This document shows positions 44,811-53,796 of a stretch of 64,000 nt of DNA, one piece after another (within the stretch, counting starts at the first letter, position 1; each line of letters opens with the position of its first letter). Under the pieces are notes generated by a model. That model did no database searches. It saw only the letters and a program-made list of their open reading frames with translations, and was not told where the DNA came from. Made by a program: the position numbers and the translations under genes. This DNA comes from Candidozyma auris (Eukaryota > Ascomycota > Pichiomycetes > Serinales > Metschnikowiaceae). The stretch is from positions 868,001 through 932,000 of the forward strand of contig NC_072813.1 of the NCBI RefSeq assembly GCF_003013715.1. Reading direction: 5' to 3'.

Positions 44811-45428
44811 CTAAGCTGCACTCTGGTACTCGTCGTAGCTTGCCTCGGCCTTGAGTCCTTCGTAAGTTGTCAATTCAAGCCAACCCTCGGCTAAACCTCG
44901 CTCGTAGAAGGCCACTGTGTCGCCACGTTTCAAGTTGCCGTAATGGGCTTTCCGAGCCAAATTCCAGAGGGTATCTTCGGCATTCCAACCTTGTTCAGGG
45001 GCAACATTGGGCAAAAACGTGCCCAGGTACCCTTTACCCGAGATCTCAAAATAAACCTTGAGCCCGTGCTTCCCAACAGTCCAGTCGAGGGGAGCTGAGA
45101 TTTTCTCAAACTTGTCAAGCAATGTCACACTAACGGACAATTGTGGAAGCTCTTTGGCTGTAATGGGTGGGAATCTGGGATCCTCAAAGGCGCTCACAAG
45201 AGCATATTTGGCCACGCCCTTCTCTGTGTTCAAAGGCAGAAACGTACCTATACAACCTCTCAAATCGTCATCTTTGTTCCAAGTGATGAACATGGGTGCC
45301 GATGCTGGAAAGTCGGATGTGGTGGATTTGGTGGCCAACAAATAGTGGTCTAAACCAATTGGCTTTTTCTGAGGGGAGAGACGGCGCTGCAAGTTCTCGA
45401 ATGCCCAGAAGCAAAGTGCTTTACTCAT
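44811..45428 (-). CDS. AMMECR1-domain protein
   Basis: A 205-residue protein that is essentially one AMMECR1 domain. It has the invariant LRGCIGTFLP motif (residues ~57-66), FEDPRFPPITAKELPQLSVSVTLL, and the YLGTFLPNVAPEQGWN and W.L..KA segments. The S. cerevisiae counterpart is the uncharacterised YOR289W. The biochemical activity is unknown; the human protein is linked to a developmental syndrome. The length is normal and the start ATG is the first in frame. Confidence 0.9.
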   Translation of the reverse strand: MSKALCFWAFENLQRRLSPQKKPIGLDHYLLATKSTTSDFPASAPMFITWNKDDDLRGCIGTFLPLNTEKGVAKYALVSAFEDPRFPPITAKELPQLSVSVTLLDKFEKISAPLDWTVGKHGLKVYFEISGKGYLGTFLPNVAPEQGWNAEDTLWNLARKAHYGNLKRGDTVAFYERGLAEGWLELTTYEGLKAEASYDEYQSAA

Positions 45429-45676
45429 GATGTGGTGAATTTGCTACCTCTGGCTGGTGAATATCTTGTACTTTGTGGATGTAGGTCTTATCAATAATGA
45501 TAATGCTGAGTAAGTATGAGTTTCGCGGAGTCTCCCTACATCGGTATGGGGGCCAGAGTCTCTACATACCTACTTTGCAGGACAGAACACAATTGCTGGG
45601 AAACCACATGATATATCCAATACCCTTGGAGATTAAGATGAACTACATCATAATTAAAACGAACCGTGCTGGGCAT

Positions 45677-46939
45677 TCACAACACCTCGCGAGGAAGCTC
45701 TGGGTTCACTCCACAGATCTGTAGCTCTACAAGGTTCCACAATTCTGCCTCCAGAATAAGAAACCTCGCAAACTCCCCGTAACACTGGTCGGTGGGCATG
45801 GCTGCGCTCACACAAAGCTTCCTGAGTCCTCTTGGGAAAACACCCACCATTTGGTGACCGTGCAAGGCAAAGTAATTCCCGCTCACGTCAATCATGACAG
45901 CCAGAAAGGGAAAAGGAGTAAGATTCTCTATAAGGTTCTTGGAAAGGTCAATATTCCTCACTTCTCTAAAGAGATTGCACTCCGAGAGACATCGGTACCC
46001 TGTCAATAAGTTACCTGCGAGATTAATCTGCTCCAATGCATAATGTGAGTCGTGTTCGGTACTCTGGTGATCGTGGAGCTCCAACTTCATAATATTATTA
46101 TTGGAAAGGTTGAGGCTTTTCAAGTTGTTCAAGTGATGGAATTTGAACGTGCGATTTGTCACGATCTTCAACAGGTTATTGGAAAGGTTCAAGTGCTCGA
46201 GCAGAGCTGGGAGCCGGAGAGTCTCAAGAATGTGGTCTGTGATATTATTGAAGGAGAGATCCAACGACTTAAGGTTACTGCAGTAGAAACAACCGCTTTC
46301 ATCCACCAAATGCTTTAACAAATGCGTGGAATTGAACAAGTGCAATTGTAAATTGGTGATGGCTATCTCGTTTCCCGGTTGTAGCAACTCCTTTGGCTGG
46401 AATCGTAATGACCCTGGATCTCTTGCCTTTTTCCCCATCCCTGGATGGTATTTGATCGTGAACCAGTTGACATTATACTCACTGGAGCATAAAGGCTCAA
46501 ATAGCAGCTTGAGTAACGTGTTTTCCACTGGCACACTCTCCACGAGCAACAACTGCACGCTGAAGTTTCTAGTGAACCTCTTGAGTTGCGGGAAGTACTT
46601 TCGGAACATGGTGTACAAGAAGGAGACGGAGTTGGTATAATCGGTGAAGTCAAAGAGAACCACTGTGATTTCCGATGGCGAAATGATAAGATCATTTTCC
46701 ACAAGGTATTCCAACTCCTCCAAGGAAAACTTCTGAAACTCTTCGCTATTCAGCATCACAAGATTTGTCCTATAGTACTTTGCCCAGAGTGCTTGATGCT
46801 GTAGCATTAAGTATGGGCTGTCGACGGGTCCATCTCGTAGTAAACTGGAGAGCTCAAACAAGCGATCAAGCGCTTCATTTTCCAGAAAGTACAATGTGAA
46901 CGCCTGGAGCTCTGGGGGAAGTAGGCAGAAGGTTTCCAT
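45677..46939 (-). CDS. Leucine-rich-repeat protein, function unknown
   Basis: A 420-residue protein. The start (METFCLLPPELQAFTLYFLENEALDRLFEL) resembles an F-box-like helix pair. From ~210 on there are at least five LRRs of the LxxLxLSxNxI type (NLKSLDLSFNNI, LLEHLNLSNNLL, NLKSLNLSNNNI, ALEQINLAGNLL, EVRNIDLSKNLI). Leu-rich F-box-like proteins of this form are common in Candida-group yeasts and often act as adaptors, but no partner can be named. An AATGGTTGCGAAAA element (reverse TTTTCGCAACCATT) lies ~50 bases upstream of the ATG. Confidence 0.75.
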   Translation of the reverse strand: METFCLLPPELQAFTLYFLENEALDRLFELSSLLRDGPVDSPYLMLQHQALWAKYYRTNLVMLNSEEFQKFSLEELEYLVENDLIISPSEITVVLFDFTDYTNSVSFLYTMFRKYFPQLKRFTRNFSVQLLLVESVPVENTLLKLLFEPLCSSEYNVNWFTIKYHPGMGKKARDPGSLRFQPKELLQPGNEIAITNLQLHLFNSTHLLKHLVDESGCFYCSNLKSLDLSFNNITDHILETLRLPALLEHLNLSNNLLKIVTNRTFKFHHLNNLKSLNLSNNNIMKLELHDHQSTEHDSHYALEQINLAGNLLTGYRCLSECNLFREVRNIDLSKNLIENLTPFPFLAVMIDVSGNYFALHGHQMVGVFPRGLRKLCVSAAMPTDQCYGEFARFLILEAELWNLVELQICGVNPELPREVL

Positions 46940-47804
46940 GCTTTATAACGGGAGATGTGGATTATGGAGACGTCTTTAGGTTATCGTGAAATGGTTGCGA
47001 AAAACGCGATAACCACTATAGTACTTTTTGTGGAAGTTTGTGTTAGAACACGAGATGCAAAATGAAGAAGTAATATAAATGCAAATAAAAAGAAATCTAA
47101 CTACTTGTGACCTTGATTCACGCGTCTTGGATATGTAATGTTGTTGTTTGCTTATGCCTGTGTTGCTAAAAGCATGTGAAGTCCTTCAATAGAAGCTACA
47201 GGTACAGAGCATTAAGCCACACTGAAGAAGATGATACAATTTGAAGATCGAGAGAATTTTTGTAAACCAAACGCATTTTGTCGTCCGTTTGAATCTTGGC
47301 TTTGCCCTGAAATGTGACATTCTGTGTGTTGAAATTATTTCCTTATTTGTCATTACTGTGTTCTGTGCCAGTACTATTTCGCAGGCTACGGCATTTGCAG
47401 CCAAATGACTACCTGGGCAAATCATTTGCATACAATGACTGAATGAGTCCTGATTACAGATTGCTTTTGCTCTCCTATTGTTACGCAGTCATCCAACTTC
47501 AGGAACATTTCTGATGTTCTCGTTCTGGTCTGCGTTTGATCAAGCGTACTACGAGCGCTACAGCAAGCTCCCAGATACATTTTGGACTCAATCGTGACAA
47601 CTCTCACACAACGGCATGAACCTAAACACAAGCAGGTTCCATAAGCTCTTTTGATATCATCGATTCCCCTATCCTTTTACACGTCAACTTCAATTAGCTA
47701 CTTCCTTATCTGAAACCTGCATCTACCTAGAGCCAGCCTACATAGCGCTCTTCTTACAATCTCAGCGTGGATACCTATATATCGAATTCATTACTTATCC
47801 TAAA
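46940..47804. other. Divergent intergenic region, LRR gene / MEH1
   Basis: 865 bases without a supported gene. Recurrent-motif copies sit at 46989-47003 (reverse, close to the LRR gene) and 47394-47403 (TTTGCAGCCA, ~400 bases before MEH1). Two short minus-strand frames (47186-47631) have no recognisable features. Confidence 0.4.
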
Positions 47805-48275
47805 ATGGGCGCCTGTCTTTCCTGCCTTGGGGGTAACGACGACTCGGACGATAACGAGAGACAATCTTTGCTTGGAAGCCACTCTCGTTACGCCGACGAG
47901 AACGTTCAAGAACAGCTTCTAAAGCAGCAGCAGAGGCAAAGCGAGCTTAACGGCATTGTAAGCGACCTTAATAACGACTTGATAGACGTCAGTACGTTTG
48001 TGTCGAATACTCAGGACACCGAGCACGAAACTGTGCAAGCGGACCAGGATGACAATATCCAGTCCCCAGTTTTATCGGCAGTGGCTGCTACGAGCTCGAA
48101 CCCTGGAACAGCACACGCTTCGCCTAGCGTTGTGCCGGTATCACTTACGAATGATGGGTCATTTCCACACTTGCTCAGTATCGACGAAAAGAAGAAGATA
48201 TTGGAAGATCTGAAGCAGTACGTGAATCAAGTTGTTCAGGTGCAAGTTTCGGGCCCGCTATACGTGAAATTTTGA
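47805..48275 (+). CDS. MEH1: EGO/Ragulator complex lipid-anchored subunit Meh1/Ego1
   Basis: A 156-residue protein beginning MGACLSCLGG. Gly2 is an N-myristoylation site and Cys4/Cys7 are probable palmitoylation sites, as in Meh1/LAMTOR1. The conserved helix LLKQQQRQSELNGIVSDLNNDLIDVSTFV and the C-terminus (LSIDEKKKILEDLKQYVNQVVQ, then GPLYVKF) match Meh1. Meh1 anchors the EGO complex and Gtr1-Gtr2 GTPases to the vacuole for TORC1 signalling. The middle is acidic and Ser/Thr-rich. A 5' flank of ~860 bases separates it from the LRR gene. Confidence 0.88.
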   Translation: MGACLSCLGGNDDSDDNERQSLLGSHSRYADENVQEQLLKQQQRQSELNGIVSDLNNDLIDVSTFVSNTQDTEHETVQADQDDNIQSPVLSAVAATSSNPGTAHASPSVVPVSLTNDGSFPHLLSIDEKKKILEDLKQYVNQVVQVQVSGPLYVKF

Positions 48276-48659
48276 AGGTGCAAGTGGCTGAACCAAGCGC
48301 AAAGTACTGAAACAAGCGTAAAGTAGAGGTTAGAGGTGTTCTCGAGTTGTTGATGAATACTTTTACGAAGCACATCTCCAAGCTTCGTGGCTTGTCTTCG
48401 TTATGGTTATATCCTGACTCGTTGCACTGAATTTCTTTCGTGGCCCACTGTTTATGCTAATACTATCTTGCAATCGACACTTCATCAAAGCAATCCCATT
48501 CTCCATCCCCATTTGACTATGTCCATCCATCAATCCAAAGTGCCTCGTTTGGAAGGACTCGTTTACTTTGCGCGCGTTCCGAATCGGGTGCGTTGATGAG
48601 ACCACCTTTTTGTTGGGGAAGGGTTTCTTTTTCTGATTACCCATTCTCAACTTGACCAC
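48276..48659. other. Intergenic, nothing recognised
   Basis: 384 bases between two plus-strand genes. No RNA gene, clear factor site or recurrent-motif copy was recognised. A minus-strand open frame crosses the junction with the next gene but shows no family features. Confidence 0.35.
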
Positions 48660-49355
48660 ATGAATAGCCAATTGCCGCTTGTCGGGCAAGCCACCGATCT
48701 CATCGTCAATTATGCTCGTGACTTCGACAGCCGGTTCATGGCAATGATGAGCAGCCACTGGTTCTTATCTGACCTTATACAAAATCCAATATCCCGCGTG
48801 ATTTCGGAAACGCTCTTCGTCACATTCGTTGTGTTACTCTCATATGAGACGATCTACTGGTCAGGCATCTACCTAAATTTGTGGGAGTATCATGCCAAGG
48901 ACATTTTCACCGAAGTCCCCATCCACTGTGCTCATGTCTATGTGCGTCTCAATATAGCGGAGAAGAAGAACCTAGAGGCCATTAGACAATACTATGACTT
49001 GAAGCAGCGCTCCACTTATAACGTTTTGAACTGGAAGACTCTCAATGAGCTTGGACTCCGAATTTTCAAATTGCGCCAATTCGTCAAGTATCATTTTGAA
49101 TTCAGCCCTGAGGACTTTGAAGGAAACCCAGAACCAGAGCTCGGTTCCACTATAGAGCACCTTCGCCAGAAAGTTCTCACTACATTGCTTGCATCGCCTT
49201 TGCCCACTCGCTTCGCTACAGACCATCTTACAAAACACGATGTTATGATATTCAACAATATGTCCGCCGAAGTAGGTCCGGACAACGACAAGACCTATCT
49301 AAGCAAGATCCACATCGAAACAGGAAATGTAATTGATGCAATTGTGCTCGTTTAA
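48660..49355 (+). CDS. Unrecognised protein with one probable membrane helix
   Basis: A 231-residue protein from the ATG at 48660. I do not recognise it. A hydrophobic segment near residues 48-70 (ISETLFVTFVVLLSYETIYW) could be a membrane anchor. The rest (residues 80-200) is soluble and mixed helical: EKKNLEAIRQYYDLKQRSTYNVLNW, LGLRIFKLRQFVKYHFEF. It has normal codon texture and converges on GID8 with 25 bases between stop codons, so it is probably real. Confidence 0.6.
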   Translation: MNSQLPLVGQATDLIVNYARDFDSRFMAMMSSHWFLSDLIQNPISRVISETLFVTFVVLLSYETIYWSGIYLNLWEYHAKDIFTEVPIHCAHVYVRLNIAEKKNLEAIRQYYDLKQRSTYNVLNWKTLNELGLRIFKLRQFVKYHFEFSPEDFEGNPEPELGSTIEHLRQKVLTTLLASPLPTRFATDHLTKHDVMIFNNMSAEVGPDNDKTYLSKIHIETGNVIDAIVLV

Positions 49356-49380
49356 ATATATCCCAAAAAAGATTCATTCA

Positions 49381-50547
49381 CTATAGCCATTTCTTATCGC
49401 TCTCGTATTTTCTTTGCGGAATAATGTTCTTATCTACCAACACCCTTTCTGTCATTACCCATAGCTTAGCAATCGTTTCAAGACGAGAATCTAGCTGTCC
49501 AGGCAGCTCGTCAGAAGACTTTGAGGTCGACGGGGCCAACACGGAGTCTTTCTCTGGGAAGTCCTTGGGAATGACATCATCAAGATCTCTAGATGCATCA
49601 GTATCCTCCATATCAATGTCCTCTCTTGGTTTTAAAGGTGGAGGTGCATCCATGTTGGCGAGTTTACTAGCATCAAACGTCGCAAACTCTCGCCTCTTGT
49701 ATTGAAGAGAGTCCTGCTCTGCATTCTCCAAATCAAGGATGACTCTGTTGACGACTTTGTAGCAATCAGCACGAAGAGAGAGGTCAAAGAGCTGCTTCAA
49801 GTCCTCCGGAAGGTCACTCAGCTCTTGAATCGGGCGCCTTGGATCAAAGTTGAAGCAAAGTAAACTCATTGTCATTTCAAGTTCTTTTATCAAATCATAA
49901 GACTGCGTGACTTTGCTTATGAGATTCTTTCTGACAAACATTAGCACATCGTCCAAAAACTGCCTTTCAGCAGCAGCGTCCTCTTGTTCTAGATAGCTCA
50001 TCTTCAACTTATGCGCTCTTATCATTTCTATCAAGTTGAGTCTTAGGAGCTTGAAAAGTAATAAGTTATTGGAATCAAGCACAGTAGGAAAATGGGTACT
50101 GATGGCTGCAATCGCCAGGGTTATATCACCCTTTAAAATCAAATACTTGATCTGTTTTCGCTTTTGTATTGACGAGTAGCCCTTGATTGTATCCTTCTCA
50201 TGTAACTTCGTAGCTATCTCCTCCTTCTCTGGGGTGATGCTCAGAGAATCCAAATATTTGGTAATTGCTTCAATGAATTCCTGAGTATTATTTTTTGGAG
50301 TGTGAAGAAACTGATTGGCGTCTTTCCCTTGACGAGACCAAGGCTCGTCATCATGCTTTAAATCGATTTGAACTTCTTTGGAGAAACTCAAGGCAGCATT
50401 TGGAAAACCCTCCTGAATAAAGTAGTTTAAAATCAATTTGTTGATTTTTCGGATAGGAATCTGGTCATGAGTTGAGCTTCTGTGGCCCGATTCGGTAGGT
50501 TGCACCAAAACATTCTCGGTATCTTGTTTTGCAGAACTTGTCGTCAT
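49381..50547 (-). CDS. GID8: GID/CTLH ubiquitin-ligase subunit Gid8
   Basis: A 388-residue protein with LisH (KINKLILNYFIQEGFPNAALSFSKE, residues ~33-57), CTLH (YSSIQKRKQIKYLILKGDITLAIAAI) and CRA domains (LKMSYLEQEDAAAERQFLDDVLMFV ... ELEMTMSLLCF). That order and length identify Gid8, the adaptor of the GID ligase that degrades gluconeogenic enzymes such as Fbp1 when glucose returns. The C-terminal ~90 residues are acidic and disordered before a final helix. S. cerevisiae Gid8 has 455 residues, the difference being in disordered parts. Confidence 0.88.
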   Translation of the reverse strand: MTTSSAKQDTENVLVQPTESGHRSSTHDQIPIRKINKLILNYFIQEGFPNAALSFSKEVQIDLKHDDEPWSRQGKDANQFLHTPKNNTQEFIEAITKYLDSLSITPEKEEIATKLHEKDTIKGYSSIQKRKQIKYLILKGDITLAIAAISTHFPTVLDSNNLLLFKLLRLNLIEMIRAHKLKMSYLEQEDAAAERQFLDDVLMFVRKNLISKVTQSYDLIKELEMTMSLLCFNFDPRRPIQELSDLPEDLKQLFDLSLRADCYKVVNRVILDLENAEQDSLQYKRREFATFDASKLANMDAPPPLKPREDIDMEDTDASRDLDDVIPKDFPEKDSVLAPSTSKSSDELPGQLDSRLETIAKLWVMTERVLVDKNIIPQRKYESDKKWL

Positions 50548-50676
50548 CTGGTGTGTAATGGACTATGCTGTTCGTGAGCTTTCTCAGTGGTACTAGTTTA
50601 GTGCATGCATTGCGCGTTCCGTATATGGGGAGAACCTTTGGAGTCGGACAAAATGATAACGCATAAATATGTCTAT

Positions 50677-53178
50677 TTAGTCTAATTTTTCTGGCATTTC
50701 CATCATAAGCAATACCGTGGAAGTCCAGCCCAAAAAGTTTTTTGCTCCCTTGTTGGCACCTGTCTGGTCGTCATACGACTCCCACACAAAGCCTGTCTTT
50801 TCCCACTGCTGATACACATTCTTGATCAAATTCTGGCGGAGCTCAGAGTATGCCTTTTCTATCTTCTCTTTAAGTTGGCGGCTTGCGTACGGCTTTGTGA
50901 TTTCGTGGTAGTGCTGTAAGTTTTCCAAGATTAGGTAGTTGATGTTAATCCACACAGGTGCTCTCCAGTAGTTCTCGCCGGTTCTGTAAAACTCGTCAGC
51001 CTTTGAAAGCGATCTAATACCGTAATCAGACCAAAGCTCCTCAGGGTCGGTCAAGTTGTCCACAATGCTCTCGATCTTGTCCACGCTCTCGGCAGGAACC
51101 ATTTTTGTCAAGAATGGGAAAAGAGAGACGTAGCCTTTGTGGCACACGAGAATGTGCTCGTCATCATCATCAACAGAGGCATCACAGTAAGCTTTATGCT
51201 CTTCTGACCAGTGAAGTGCAGCTAAGTTGTCGATAATATCGCTTTCGACCTTCGCAAAATGCTGTTCATCCTCCTTCAATTCGAGAATACCGGCAATCAT
51301 TCTTATAGACCTTGTCATAACCCCCATCCAGCACAAGAGGTCGACATTTAACTCAGCCACATCGAGCGGTAATGGACGAGGATAGTCATCGATACCTGAG
51401 GCAAGACTGTGAGATACAGTTCTCCCTCTCCACCTGTATGCCTCCTTGTTTTGACCACGGTTGAATTCCTCCACTGAGCCTTGCTGTGTTCTACGGAACA
51501 TATCGAAATGCAGCTTGAGCTTTGGGTATATCTGGCGAGTATAGTTTGCAAGCATTTCTGGATTATTCAAGACAACTTGACCAATGTCGCTCTTCAAGTC
51601 ACCTTCACCTAAATCCACAGCCTCATCAAACTTGTACCTCTGCGAGCTGTCGAGAAGGTATGTAAAAGCAAGCATCAATGTTGGTGGATTGACGATCGCT
51701 GGGCTCTGAACTTGAAATTCAGCTGGTACTCTTGATCTTGACTCTGCACCCAAAATCTGTTCCCTCGCTATCCACCCATCGTCATCAATGAGATTGAACC
51801 ACGACTTAATGATCTCCAAAGCCAAGTCGGAGTCATACTTCAAAAGTGGAAGAAGATGAAATCCTTCATCCCAGTAGAAGCCTCTTGGAAAGAAGGGACG
51901 AGATGGAACAAGAGTAAACAACTCGTAAGGTCCTTCGAGATCGCCTTTCAACTTTGGGATTTCAGTCTCGCCATCATCATCATCATCATCATTGACAAGG
52001 AATTCGTCTGCATCTATTGCTGACTGTCTGTCAACCAATTGGTCACCATAGAAATAGGAAAGTCCACCCAAGAGTCCGGATAACATCTCCTGGCCGAACT
52101 CTTGCTGACGATCCAGAAACTTGTGGAGTTGAAAATTCTTTCGAAATTTTCGATTAACTCTACTCAAAACCTCGTCAATTCTGCTTTGGATAGTCTCGAA
52201 AGTGAATCTCTCCGTTGGAGGAGAAGCAACATCGGTGTAAATGACGTCAAATTCGGCTTCGCCTTCGAACATCTTTTGTACGAAATGCAAGTTACCCTCA
52301 TAGTTATTCATATTACGAATGTTGTAAACAACATGAGGTGGGAATTTGTCAGTCTCCTCGGCGTAAGTACTTAAGATATCTTGCACTGAGTCCTTCAATA
52401 AGGTCATGAAAATTCCTCTGTTTTGCCAAACCGAGGGATTTGGGACACGGAGACTGAGATGGTGTGTTCGTTTAGGATTGAGAGCCTTCATGGTTCCCTT
52501 TGGTGCACTAGGGTGCTTATTCTTTGTGTGATCTCCACCATCATTAATCTTGATCTCAAAGAGCCCAAGTTCCTCTGAAAATCCAGAAAGCTTGACGGTA
52601 CCCTTGTACCCATTCTCGTTACGCGGTATGTCAAGCTTCAAGACTCCCTCATTTGCAACGTTTGTGCCATCGCTCTTCCTCTCGCCCTGGAGGCCCGAGT
52701 ACCATACAAAGGAGGTTTTCACCGATTCGTGGCCCGCATGAGGAACCAGCTTAATCTTCACCGCCCAATTACGGCCATTCTCACTTTTCACAAAGTCAAT
52801 TGTGATGTTGATGTGACAATCGTTGTCATGAATGACTTGTCTTCCTCCTAAACGGGGATCGAATTGGACCCAGTTGGCTCTAGCCATATTGTCTCCTTGC
52901 TCGTAAAAGTCACGAGCCTGACCAACGCCTAACTGAGAATCAACATTGAACCACATAAGGCCCGATAGAAGTGATTCTGGAATCCTTGGGCGGATGCCTA
53001 AGTACCGGCCTGAGTTGTAAGGACCCCAAAGTAATGAGTCATGGGAAAGTCTTTCGTATGAAGCATCATCGTCTTCGAAATGCTGGTCACGAATCAAATC
53101 AAACTCATCTTGTTCCTGAATAGCCCACACAGTAGCGAGAAGAAAGAAGAGGTATTGATATATTGTAGCCACGAGCAT
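50677..53178 (-). CDS. CWH41: ER glucosidase I (mannosyl-oligosaccharide glucosidase, GH63)
   Basis: An 833-residue GH63 enzyme with an N-terminal signal/anchor (MLVATIYQYLFFLLATVWA). Family landmarks are LLWGPYNSGRYLGIRPRIPESLLSGLMWFN near the N-terminus, FFPRGFYWDEGFHLLPLLKYD, the (alpha/alpha)6 barrel with W.ARE (DGWIAREQILGAESRSRVPAEF), and a C-terminus with YWRAPVWININYLIL and FLGWTSTVLLMM. It removes the outermost glucose from Glc3Man9GlcNAc2 on new glycoproteins in the ER lumen and is also needed for beta-1,6-glucan. Length equals S. cerevisiae Cwh41 (833). In that yeast CWH41 adjoins TRP5; here RRN6 lies between them. Confidence 0.95.
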   Translation of the reverse strand: MLVATIYQYLFFLLATVWAIQEQDEFDLIRDQHFEDDDASYERLSHDSLLWGPYNSGRYLGIRPRIPESLLSGLMWFNVDSQLGVGQARDFYEQGDNMARANWVQFDPRLGGRQVIHDNDCHINITIDFVKSENGRNWAVKIKLVPHAGHESVKTSFVWYSGLQGERKSDGTNVANEGVLKLDIPRNENGYKGTVKLSGFSEELGLFEIKINDGGDHTKNKHPSAPKGTMKALNPKRTHHLSLRVPNPSVWQNRGIFMTLLKDSVQDILSTYAEETDKFPPHVVYNIRNMNNYEGNLHFVQKMFEGEAEFDVIYTDVASPPTERFTFETIQSRIDEVLSRVNRKFRKNFQLHKFLDRQQEFGQEMLSGLLGGLSYFYGDQLVDRQSAIDADEFLVNDDDDDDGETEIPKLKGDLEGPYELFTLVPSRPFFPRGFYWDEGFHLLPLLKYDSDLALEIIKSWFNLIDDDGWIAREQILGAESRSRVPAEFQVQSPAIVNPPTLMLAFTYLLDSSQRYKFDEAVDLGEGDLKSDIGQVVLNNPEMLANYTRQIYPKLKLHFDMFRRTQQGSVEEFNRGQNKEAYRWRGRTVSHSLASGIDDYPRPLPLDVAELNVDLLCWMGVMTRSIRMIAGILELKEDEQHFAKVESDIIDNLAALHWSEEHKAYCDASVDDDDEHILVCHKGYVSLFPFLTKMVPAESVDKIESIVDNLTDPEELWSDYGIRSLSKADEFYRTGENYWRAPVWININYLILENLQHYHEITKPYASRQLKEKIEKAYSELRQNLIKNVYQQWEKTGFVWESYDDQTGANKGAKNFLGWTSTVLLMMEMPEKLD

Positions 53179-53796
53179 CGTGAGAACCCTTGAAGAAGTG
53201 ACTTACTTTATTTCAAATTAGCAATATCTTCTCAAAAGTTTGATCACTTCACTTTAAATTGAGGTGAACGGGCTACTTTTCTTGCCTTTTTTTCTTTTTT
53301 TGACCAGTGATTGTGAAATTAGCAGATCTAGTTGGCGAGGTGGCACACTATCGCGAACAATATAGCGCACTTCTCAGTACTGTAATACATTGAACGTAAC
53401 ACGATTCGGAGGATTAAGCAGGAGAATTTTCACCTGGGGAAGTGATCGATTGTAAGCATGATGAAACCTTATGGTGAATTTATAGTACATAGAAAAGTTG
53501 GGATCTGAGGAGAGAGCATTCTAATCGATGCTGCAATAATTCGCAGCCATTTGCAACATGCGGGTGATATCACAAAATGTGCATTCTACAATAAGTTCAA
53601 TAACAGACTCACAACAACCCCTGCAAGCAACTTATTTACGTCTCCATCAGCTTAAGCTTCCTTTCCTTTCTCCAAGTACCACTCTCTTACTGGATCCCTC
53701 AATCCTACTGCTTCCATCTCATCGTACTGTATCTTACTGATACATACTATTTGATCAATTACACAGACCACTATTTCGTTCTACTCGACCCATATA
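53179..53796. promoter_or_regulatory. Divergent promoter CWH41 / RRN6
   Basis: 618 bases between divergent genes. TTCGCAGCCATTT (53540-53552) lies ~245 bases before RRN6, directly followed by TTGCAAC. A T-rich tract (TTTTTTTCTTTTTTTG, near 53287) lies ~110 bases upstream of CWH41. No coding frame is supported. Confidence 0.45.
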
